Source: Niveispirillum sp. (GTDB lineage Bacteria; Pseudomonadota; Alphaproteobacteria; Azospirillales; Azospirillaceae). From it: a DNA stretch of 13,559 bases. Below, piece after piece: positions 1 through 6,309 of the stretch (positions are counted from its first letter, which is position 1; every line of letters begins with the position of its first letter). Both the position numbers and the translations under genes were made by a program. The notes beneath the pieces are model-generated. The model was not told the origin of the DNA. It saw nothing but the letters and a program-made list of their open reading frames with translations, and ran no database searches. The DNA is taken from contig JAEMSB010000060.1 in the NCBI GenBank assembly GCA_016463045.1, positions 1 to 13,559 of the forward strand, given 5' to 3'.

Positions 1-208
1 CCGTCAGGGCGGGCGGGCGGAACAGGCCGCGCCAGGAAGCCGCCGCCCGCCGGTCGGGCGACAGGGTCAGGGGCGACAGGCCGCGGGCACGCAGCATATC
101 CAGCGCCGCCTTCTCATTGGCCGCCTGCACCGCCCCCGCCTCTCGCGTGCCATCGGCGCGCAGGGCCTTGTAGCGGAACCGCGCCGCTTCAGCCGGCCTT
201 GGCGACAC
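1..208 (-). CDS. gspF: Type II secretion inner-membrane protein GspF, N-terminal part (cut by window edge)
   Basis: Reading the minus strand from a GTG at 208 gives VSPRPAEAARFRYKALRADG and continues with 'ANEKAALDMLRARGLSPLTL', the typical beginning of GspF/PilC proteins (F-x-Y-K-A, then a region of the type 'A-x-x-L-x-x-x-G-L-x-P'). About 69 residues are in the window; the membrane domains lie beyond position 1. GspF is the polytopic inner-membrane platform protein of the type II secretion system and works with the ATPase GspE. The GTG is chosen because no other start lies before the conserved FRYKA block, an in-frame stop sits two codons upstream of it, and a perfect AGGAGG is 6 bases upstream (215-220). 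It overlaps the end of gspE by 20 bases (189-208), which suggests translational coupling in one operon. Confidence 0.85.
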   Translation of the reverse strand, partial: MSPRPAEAARFRYKALRADGTREAGAVQAANEKAALDMLRARGLSPLTLSPDRRAAASWRGLFRPPALT

Positions 209-1910
209 GCATCACCTCCTCCGGTGTGGTCAGCCCGTCCAGAACCAATTGCATGCCCGCCTGGGCCAGGGTGGGGAAACCGCGGGCGGCCATCGCCTCT
301 TCCAGGCGGCTGGCATCGGCCCCGGCCCGGACCAGGGTCCGCACCGCCTCATCCACCGGCAACCATTCCGCCAGGGCCCGGCGCCCGCGATAGCCGCTGC
401 CCCCGCAGGCCGGACAGCCCACGGCCCGGCCAATGCGGGCAGGCGCCGGCGGAAGGCCCAGGGCCGCGGCGCTGGCCGCCGTCAACTCACGCTCGCCCTT
501 GCAGTGCGGACATAGCGTACGCACCAGACGCTGGGCCAGCACCCCGTTGATGGTGGCAGACAGCAGATAGGGGTCGACCCCCATATCCATCAGGCGCGGC
601 AGCGCGCCCGCCGCGCTGTTGGTGTGCAGAGTGGACAGGACGAGATGCCCCGTCAGGGCGGCCTGTACGGCGATCGCCGCCGTCTCTCCATCGCGGATCT
701 CGCCGACCAGGATAACATCCGGGTCCTGACGCAGGAAGGAGCGCAACACATGCGCGAAGGTCAGGCCGATGGAAGGCTTCACCTGCGTCTGGTTCACGCC
801 GTCCAGCACATATTCGACCGGGTCCTCCACCGTCAGGATCTTGCGGCTGGCCGCGTCCATGCCGCGCAGCCCGGCATAGAGGGTCGTGGTCTTGCCGCTG
901 CCCGTGGGTCCTGTGACCAGGACGATACCGTGCGGCCGCTCCAGCTCCGCCGCCAGCGCCTGCTCCACCAGAGGCGACAGGCCCAGCCCGTTCAGCCGGG
1001 CACCACCGCCACCGGCCTGATCCAGCACGCGCAGCACCACATCCTCGCCATGGACCGTGGGTACCGTGGCGATGCGGAAATCAATGTCGCGGCCACCATA
1101 GGTCTGGCGGATGCGCCCATCCTGGGGCAGGCGGCGCTCGCCGATATCCAGGCCGGCCATCACCTTGAGGCGGCTGACCAGTCCGGGGGCGTCGCGCCGG
1201 GGCAAGGTTTCCGTCTCGCCCAACATCCCGTCAACGCGGTAGCGCACAACCAGACGGTCGGCCATGGGTTCGACATGGATATCGGTCGCGCGCATGGACA
1301 GGGCCTTCTGCACCAGATCCCCCACCTGCCGGACCACCGGCCCCTCATTGGCCAGATCGCGCAAGCGCTCAGCATCCGTTTCCAGCAGGTCAGCGGGTCC
1401 GTTGTCAGTCTCCGCCCCCCCGTCCGGCAGGATACGGGCCAACAGGGCCTCTATTTCCCGACCCGTGGCCACGGCCCAGCATGGCTCCTTCCCCAAGGCA
1501 AAGGTAAGCGCGCGGCGCAGATGCGCATCCAGCGGATCAGACAGCAACACCTCCAGGGCACCGTCGGGTCCGGATAAGGGCACGACACGATTGGCGCGCA
1601 GGAAAAGCGGGTTTAAATGGTCGCCCGATGCCAGGGGCTGATCAAGGTTGTGACCGGCGTCGCGCAAGGGTAGGTCAAGCACCGTTGCATAGGCGGCGGC
1701 CATGGCGTCTTCCGGCACCAGCCCCAGATCCAGCAAGGTCCGGTCGATACGCGTTCCACCGACTGCCTGGGCGCGGCTCCGGGCACTGGCGGGAAGCTGG
1801 CCACGCTCGGCAAGCAGGTCCAGGATACGATCCACCAGATCGGCTATGCCCCGATCCGGTTGGGCCGGAGCCTGCGGCAAGTACCTGCGGGAATTGCGAA
1901 CATCGACCAT
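189..1910 (-). CDS. gspE: Type II secretion system ATPase GspE
   Basis: This 573-residue protein is the cytoplasmic hexameric ATPase that powers pseudopilus assembly in type II secretion (GspE/PulE/PilB family). The N-terminal part (about 25-160) matches the GspE N1/MshEN type. The N2 domain contains 'ATDIHVEP' (208-215). In the ATPase core one sees Walker A GPTGSGKT (334-341), the Asp box VEDPVEY (361-367), Walker B DVILVGEIRD (398-407) and the His box GHLVLSTLHTN (421-431). A tetracysteine zinc motif follows, CPHC at 467-470 and CPAC at 499-502. Length and all catalytic motifs are normal, so it should be functional. The ATG at 1910 is the first start after an in-frame TAA two codons upstream; an AGGAG (1924-1928) lies 13 bases ahead, a rather long spacing. 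gspF follows with overlap. PilB is the main alternative, but the close match of the following gene and the zinc motif favour GspE. Confidence 0.93.
   Translation of the reverse strand: MVDVRNSRRYLPQAPAQPDRGIADLVDRILDLLAERGQLPASARSRAQAVGGTRIDRTLLDLGLVPEDAMAAAYATVLDLPLRDAGHNLDQPLASGDHLNPLFLRANRVVPLSGPDGALEVLLSDPLDAHLRRALTFALGKEPCWAVATGREIEALLARILPDGGAETDNGPADLLETDAERLRDLANEGPVVRQVGDLVQKALSMRATDIHVEPMADRLVVRYRVDGMLGETETLPRRDAPGLVSRLKVMAGLDIGERRLPQDGRIRQTYGGRDIDFRIATVPTVHGEDVVLRVLDQAGGGGARLNGLGLSPLVEQALAAELERPHGIVLVTGPTGSGKTTTLYAGLRGMDAASRKILTVEDPVEYVLDGVNQTQVKPSIGLTFAHVLRSFLRQDPDVILVGEIRDGETAAIAVQAALTGHLVLSTLHTNSAAGALPRLMDMGVDPYLLSATINGVLAQRLVRTLCPHCKGERELTAASAAALGLPPAPARIGRAVGCPACGGSGYRGRRALAEWLPVDEAVRTLVRAGADASRLEEAMAARGFPTLAQAGMQLVLDGLTTPEEVMRVAKAG
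215..220 (-). promoter_or_regulatory. Shine-Dalgarno AGGAGG that decides the gspF GTG start
   Basis: On the minus strand AGGAGG is followed by six bases (TGATGC) and then GTG at 208-206. It lies inside the last codons of gspE (E-E-V-M-R). The match is perfect and the spacing ideal, which supports the GTG start and the 20-base overlap with gspE. Confidence 0.75.
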
Positions 1911-1962
1911 TGATTAAAGAGGGCTCCTGCTGGAGGGATGGCGGGGAAAGGCCGGAAACCAT

Positions 1963-1991
1963 CTTATACTGGGGTCTGGATACGAAAGTGA
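1963..1991 (-). promoter_or_regulatory. Candidate promoter for gspE-gspF
   Basis: On the minus strand TATAAG (1963-1968) resembles a -10 box. TCACTT, 17 bases upstream (1986-1991), is a poor -35. It sits about 50 bases before the gspE start. The weak -35 would fit an activator-dependent promoter, and one copy of the TGATCATAT repeat (1989-1997) overlaps it. This is pattern matching only. Confidence 0.3.
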
Positions 1992-2030
1992 TCATATTTG
2001 GGGCCAGACATGGAATTGATCATATGGCCC
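1989..2030. repeat. Direct repeat TGATCATAT x2 plus a GGGCCA/TGGCCC inverted repeat upstream of gspE
   Basis: The nine-base word TGATCATAT, containing the palindrome TGATCA, occurs at 1989-1997 and 2017-2025, 28 bases apart. Between and partly overlapping them is a six-base inverted repeat, GGGCCA at 2001-2006 and TGGCCC at 2025-2030. This AT-rich word stands out in GC-rich surroundings and lies directly upstream of the candidate gspE promoter, so a transcription-factor site is possible. The rest of the 1911-2201 spacer shows no gene or clear terminator. Confidence 0.4.
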
Positions 2031-2201
2031 GGCTCGCGCAAATGCTGGGTACATGGTATCCGCGGGCCGTGATGTCGGTAATGGAAACCCCATCCATGGC
2101 CGTATGCAGCGCCGTTCTCCCGCCCTTCACGTCCGCGACCAGAACATGGTCCGAAAGGTTCTGTGATCTGGGACAACGGCTTTTGATGATAGACCGCCGA
2201 C

Positions 2202-2597
2202 CTATTCCCCCATCGTCGTCGTTGAGAGAAGCAGTTCCTCGCCGAAAAGCAGCTTTTGTAGAAGCTCGATCAGCTTGGCGTGGTCCTCTGACCCCAGCCG
2301 CTCCACCAGCGTGGACTCCAGTTCGTCATGGATGGCGTGAAGACGAACCAGAAATTCCCGGCCCGCCGGGGTCAGGACAAGGGCCTTGGCCCGGCGGTCA
2401 ACGGGGTCCGCCTCTCGGGTGACATAACCGCGATCGACCAACTCATCGACCCGCTTGACCAGATTGGTCTGCAAGATACCCAGCGCCGATCCGATATCGG
2501 ACAGGCGGCAGGCGCCGTTGGCTTCCAGCAGCGCCAGAATGGAATAGAGGTTTGGCGTCAGATCCACCTCGGCAAAGCGCTGCACAAAGCCGCGCTG
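2202..2597 (-). pseudogene. MarR-family regulator, N-terminus missing
   Basis: The minus strand encodes about 130 residues of a MarR-type winged-helix regulator, ending at the TAG at 2202-2204. Visible are 'LTPNLYSILALLEANG' (helix 2 region), the recognition-helix part 'RLSDIGSALGILQTNLVKRV', and the wing 'DPVDRRAKALVLTPAGREFL' with the family D-x-x-D-R-R pattern, followed by the C-terminal dimerisation helix. MarR proteins normally have another 20-40 residues before 'RFAEVDLTP', forming the first dimerisation helix. Here that part is replaced by antisense of a TonB-receptor signal peptide, and no ATG with a ribosome-binding site is in place. The frame stays open further upstream (to about 3185), but only as antisense of the neighbouring fragments. 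I infer it is inactive unless it starts from an internal GTG (for example the V of 'FAEVDL'). The exact junction is uncertain by about 15 bases. Confidence 0.8.
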
Positions 2598-2974
2598 ACC
2601 CTGCCGGCCCTGGCACAGGATAATACCGGTGTGCTGGAAGAGATCATCGTCACCGCCCAGAAGCGGCGCGAAAGCATCCAGGACGTGCCCGTCGCCGTCT
2701 CTGCCCTGACCGGGGAAAGCCTGGCTGAAAACAATGTCCGCACGCTGGAGGATCTGTCGGCGTCGGTGCCAGGCTTCACCATTGCGGCCAATGTCAATTA
2801 CGGTTCCGCGCCCATGTCGATCCGTGGCGTCGGCGGTGCCAATGGTGGCGGCAATGTCTTTGCCGATGAACCCGTGGCCACTTATGTCAATGATGCCTTT
2901 GTCGGCCGTCTGCGCATGTCCACCGCCGATCTGGTCGATATCGGATCTGTGGAGGTGTTGCGTGGTCCGCAGGA
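2585..2974 (+). pseudogene. TonB-dependent receptor, N-terminal fragment (signal peptide end and first half of plug)
   Basis: The plus strand reads 'AALTLPALAQDNTG', the end of a signal peptide with an ALAQ cleavage region, then the TonB box 'LEEIIVTAQKRRESIQDVPV' and plug-domain sequence including 'VRTLEDLSASVPGFTI', 'MSIRGVGG', 'ADEPVATYVNDAFVGR' and 'DIGSVEVLRGPQ'. In intact receptors 'RGPQ' is followed by 'GTLFG(R/K)N' and then about 600 residues of plug and barrel. Here the frame continues into unrelated residues and stops at 3050. The initiator Met and the first part of the signal peptide are also missing. About 125 residues remain of a protein that is usually 700-1000 long, so it cannot form a receptor. 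It is not a copy of the intact receptor at 6310-8589, which has different residues in the same blocks. Confidence 0.85.
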
Positions 2975-3592
2975 CGCCTGCGCCGCAGTTTCGCGCGTGA
3001 GAAGCAGCAGGCCAAGGCCGCCGTGCTGGAGGCGGAGCGGGTCCGCCTGATGAGTGACCTGCATGACGGCATCGCCGGCCAGCTCGTCTCAATCCTGGCG
3101 CTGTGCGAGCTGCAGGGGGAGGCATCGGGCGAGGTTGCGGTGTCGGTTGGCGGGGCGCTGGCCGACCTCCGGCTGGTGGTGGCATCGCTGGAAAGTTCGG
3201 GTGATGATCTCGGTGTGATGCTGGCCCTGTTCCGCGAACGCATCGAACCGCAGCTCATGGCCCAGGGCATGACGCTGGTCTGGCGTGCGTCCGCCCTGCC
3301 GGAGGTGAAGGGCCTGCACCCCGGCGCCACCCTCAACATCTTCCGCTTCCTGCAGGAAGCATCGGTCAACGCCGCCCGTCATAGCGGGTCATCCACCCTG
3401 ACCATCGAGGCCGGTCTGTCACCGCAGCCGGGCCATGGCGTGCGCTTATGCCTGCGTGATCAGGGACGTGGCGGGGTGGTCAGCCGTCCTGGCAGCTACG
3501 GCCTGGGCAACATGCGCCGGCGGGCGGATGCCCTGGGCGGGATGCTCGACATCCAGTCCGGCCCCGACGGGACCACCGTCACCATGGACCTA
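2975..3592 (+). pseudogene. Sensor histidine kinase (NarL/UhpB type, HisKA_3), C-terminal fragment
   Basis: The plus-strand frame reads '...FAREKQQAKAAVLEAERVRLMSDLHDGIAGQLVS', a HisKA_3 dimerisation/phosphoacceptor segment with the expected His at 3062-3064. A complete HATPase_c domain follows: N box 'QEASVNAARHSG' (Asn codon 3368-3370), G1 box 'DQGRGG' (Asp at 3458-3460), and 'GSYGLGNMRRRADALGG'. The normal closing strand 'GTTVTMDL' is reached at about 3588. Such kinases usually carry an N-terminal membrane or 7TM sensor domain before this point; here that part is replaced by the TonB-receptor fragment. No stop follows: the frame runs on as antisense of the GH2 gene to 5968. The missing sensor part, absent stop and lack of a partner response regulator argue for a non-functional remnant, although a soluble catalytic core from the GTG at 3023 is conceivable. 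Confidence 0.82.
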
Positions 3593-6262
3593 TATCGCTT
3601 CCACTGCGATGGCCGAAACGATGGCCCGTCCCTTGACCGGGGTGAATTGCAGAACGAGCTTTCCACCCGTCACCTTGACCTTGAAATCCCGCGTCACCAT
3701 CGTCATCGGCGCCCCGGCAAGGGCGGCGACGTCCAGGGAACGCAGCTTCTTTTCACCATTGGCAATGACATCGAACTGCCGTTCCCCCGCCGCAGCGGCA
3801 GGCTCGATGAAGGACAGGGTGACCCGATAGGTGCCATCGGCCACCGGCAGGCGGTAGGTGAAATCCCCTTCGCGATAGGTGGAGATCAGCATCGTATCGG
3901 CGGTGCCATGAACCTCCTTGCGGGGGCGGGGCGGACCATAGCCGCTGGCCGGCTGCACGCTGCCCGCCGTCCCGCCGGTGAAGAAGGCATCCGACCCGAA
4001 CCGCCCGCCCCCACTCTGCGCTGCGACCAGGGCGCCGCTGTCGATCCGGAAGGCGCGCGTGGAACCGGCGTCCAGGGTCCAGTTCACGCTATCCCTGACC
4101 GGACCGTCTGCAAACAGACCGACGGCGGTCACCAGGTTGTCGCCCTGGTCCAGTTGCACATTCTCCCAGATGCAGATCTTCTGGGGGCAGTCCTTGCGTA
4201 CACCCAACGCCCGCCCATTCAACTGAAGCTCCGTCGCCGGGGCGTTGCTGTAGACGCGGACATGCGTGACCGGGTAGGCCCGGTTCACATAGCGGCGACC
4301 GGTGATATGGACGGTGGGGGCCGGGTTCCAGTTGGCCTTGTAGAAGAAGAAAGCGTCCTTCTTGACCTTGCGGTCATAGGTGACGAGGCCCTTGGTATTG
4401 ATATCCTGGGCATCACCCTCCTTGCGGACCAGCGTCGCAAAGTCGAACGCGTTCCACAGCCAGGTCGCCCAAAGGTCCTTCCGCGCGTCCAGGATTGCCC
4501 AGCTTTCCTCATGGAAATAGCTGAGATATTCCTCCGGCTGGTCACGGCCACGGGCATCCACGGGGCCGCCCGTCACGTCGTCGGTATGGATCGTCACCGC
4601 CCCGCCGGCGCCATATTCGGTAATGGAAAGCGGCTGATCGGGCCGGGCGGCGCGAAGGGCCGCGATGTTCGAGCCAAGTTGGGACGGCTTGCCGTAATAC
4701 CACCCGAAATAGCGGTTGGCCCCGCCCAGGTCCGCCTCATTCGCCACGATGGGAATTTCCGCGTCGCCGAACATGCCGCCTTCACAGCAGGTAGCCAGCA
4801 CCGTGGGACGGCTGGGGTCGGTGGCAGCACTCAACGCCCGCAGTTCCCGCAACAAAGGCGCGGGGTCGGAGCCGGACGTGATGCCGATGAAGGGCGCCAC
4901 CGGCGTGGACCCGAAATCCACCTCATTGGCGATGCCCCAGGTGACGACGGCGGCATGGTTCTGGTTCTGCTTGATCAGTTCCTGCAATTGCTGGCGCGCA
5001 TTGGCAATCAAGCCCTCCGTCGCCACCATCTTGCCGGGCGGTGTCCAGGCGGACACAAGCGGGATCTCATCCCACAGGATCAGCCCATATTTATCGGCCA
5101 GTTCATGGATGGTGGGGCCATGCTGGTAATGGGTCAGCCGGATGGTGTTGGCCCCCATCTCCCGGATGATCTCGACATCCTTTGCGATGTCTGCCTCTTC
5201 CATGGCCCAGCCCTTGCCTTCAAGGTCCTGGTGCAGGCCGACGCCATGCAGGCGGACCGGCCTGCCATTCAGGATCAGGCCCTGGGCGGCATCGACCCGA
5301 ACTTCGCGGATGCCGAACTTCTGTGTCACACGGTCCAGGACACGGCCCCGCGCATCCTGAAATTCGACGACCAGATCGTGAAGATAGGGATCGGCCGTGC
5401 CTTGCCACAGCCGGGCATTGGTCACCGACAAGGGCTGATCCAGCTTGGCCATGCTGCCGGGGGCCAGATTGACGCTCTGCGTCCCTTCCGCCACCGTCCG
5501 ACCGTCGGCGTCAACCAGCCTGGTGACAATCTTGACCTTGGCCTTGCGGGTGCCGCTGTTGCGCGCGTGAATGGCGACCTGCACCTGCGCACCGGCCCCA
5601 TCCACGGCCTTGGTCGTGGCATAGATGCCGGGGCCGCCATGGTCCAGCATTTCGGCATGGATATCGCCGGTCGCGATCAGGGCCACCTTGCGATAGATAC
5701 CGCCATGGACAAAGAAGTCACCGGCCAGGGGCAGGATGTCGGCGGTGCTGCTGCCGGGGGCCGGCTTGCTGTTATCCGCCTTCACGACCAGCAGATTGGT
5801 GGCACCCGGCTTCAAGGCCGCCGTGGCATCCAGCCGGAAACGGGAGAAGCCGCCCTCATGACGGCCCAGATACTGGCCGTTCAGCCAGATCTCCGCCCGC
5901 CGGCTGACCGCATCGAATTGCAGCCATGCCCGCTTACCCTTGAAATCCCCCGACGGTGTGAAGGATAGGCGATACCAACCCGTGCCCTGGGTCTTGTTGA
6001 TCGTGTCGGGCGTGTTCACACGGTCAGGTGATGGGGTCGTGTAATAGCCGACACGGTTCCAGGTGTGGGGCACGGCGACCGGTGCCCACTCGCCGTCCGG
6101 GAAATCCACCCGTTCGGCAGATGCCGCATCCCCCAGATGAAAACGCCACCCGTCCTTCAAATCCATCGTGATCCGGGGTTCCGCCCCCTGGGCAAACGCC
6201 CCGGCGGGGGCACCCAGGACAAGGGACATGGCGATGGCAGTGGCGAGCAGGTGGCGCTTCAT
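3590..6262 (-). CDS. Secreted glycoside hydrolase family 2 (beta-galactosidase type) with C-terminal malectin-like domain
   Basis: The 890-residue protein starts with a signal peptide (about 1-25, cleavage near AFA-QG), so it acts in the periplasm or outside. The GH2 sugar-binding jelly-roll spans about 30-200 ('TGWYRLSF' 94-101, 'GGIYRKVALI' 187-196), an Ig-like domain follows to about 318, and the TIM barrel begins at 'FGIREVRVD' (316-324). The acid/base is Glu447 in 'GIANEVDF' and the nucleophile Glu549 in 'SITEYGAGG'. An Ig-like domain of the DUF4982 sort ('TELQLNGRALGV', 677-688) comes next. The last 155 residues look malectin-like and could bind carbohydrate. GH2 also contains beta-glucuronidases and beta-mannosidases; architecture favours beta-galactosidase, but the substrate is inferred. 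It lies 47 bases after the TonB receptor on the same strand with no terminator visible, so the two are probably co-transcribed. Its ribosome-binding site is weak. The stop codon coincides with the junction to the kinase fragment, so there is no 3' spacer. Confidence 0.9.
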   Translation of the reverse strand: MKRHLLATAIAMSLVLGAPAGAFAQGAEPRITMDLKDGWRFHLGDAASAERVDFPDGEWAPVAVPHTWNRVGYYTTPSPDRVNTPDTINKTQGTGWYRLSFTPSGDFKGKRAWLQFDAVSRRAEIWLNGQYLGRHEGGFSRFRLDATAALKPGATNLLVVKADNSKPAPGSSTADILPLAGDFFVHGGIYRKVALIATGDIHAEMLDHGGPGIYATTKAVDGAGAQVQVAIHARNSGTRKAKVKIVTRLVDADGRTVAEGTQSVNLAPGSMAKLDQPLSVTNARLWQGTADPYLHDLVVEFQDARGRVLDRVTQKFGIREVRVDAAQGLILNGRPVRLHGVGLHQDLEGKGWAMEEADIAKDVEIIREMGANTIRLTHYQHGPTIHELADKYGLILWDEIPLVSAWTPPGKMVATEGLIANARQQLQELIKQNQNHAAVVTWGIANEVDFGSTPVAPFIGITSGSDPAPLLRELRALSAATDPSRPTVLATCCEGGMFGDAEIPIVANEADLGGANRYFGWYYGKPSQLGSNIAALRAARPDQPLSITEYGAGGAVTIHTDDVTGGPVDARGRDQPEEYLSYFHEESWAILDARKDLWATWLWNAFDFATLVRKEGDAQDINTKGLVTYDRKVKKDAFFFYKANWNPAPTVHITGRRYVNRAYPVTHVRVYSNAPATELQLNGRALGVRKDCPQKICIWENVQLDQGDNLVTAVGLFADGPVRDSVNWTLDAGSTRAFRIDSGALVAAQSGGGRFGSDAFFTGGTAGSVQPASGYGPPRPRKEVHGTADTMLISTYREGDFTYRLPVADGTYRVTLSFIEPAAAAGERQFDVIANGEKKLRSLDVAALAGAPMTMVTRDFKVKVTGGKLVLQFTPVKGRAIVSAIAVEAI

Positions 6263-6309
6263 GAGGACAGCTTTCGTCAGTTGGGTCCGGTCGCGGGCAA
6301 TGACGCGGG

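Noticed and set aside
624..1577. A 317-residue plus-strand open frame
   Set aside because: It is antisense to gspE, whose catalytic motifs are all intact; no family is recognisable.
1964..2176. A 70-residue minus-strand frame in the gspE upstream spacer
   Set aside because: No recognisable motif and no ribosome-binding site, and it overlaps the candidate promoter and repeats; most likely chance.
2585..2974. The TonB fragment as a duplicate of the intact receptor at 6310-8589
   Set aside because: The blocks differ in sequence (RRESIQDVPVAVSALTG against RAQSAQDVPVAMSVIGA), so it derives from another receptor gene.
2202..3185. A 327-residue minus-strand open frame ending in MarR sequence
   Set aside because: Only the last ~130 residues are MarR; the upstream part is antisense of the receptor and kinase fragments.
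3023..5968. A 981-residue plus-strand open frame beginning with kinase sequence
   Set aside because: Only the first ~190 codons are kinase. The rest is antisense of the GH2 gene, with low-complexity residues typical of a shadow frame, so it is not a real fusion protein.
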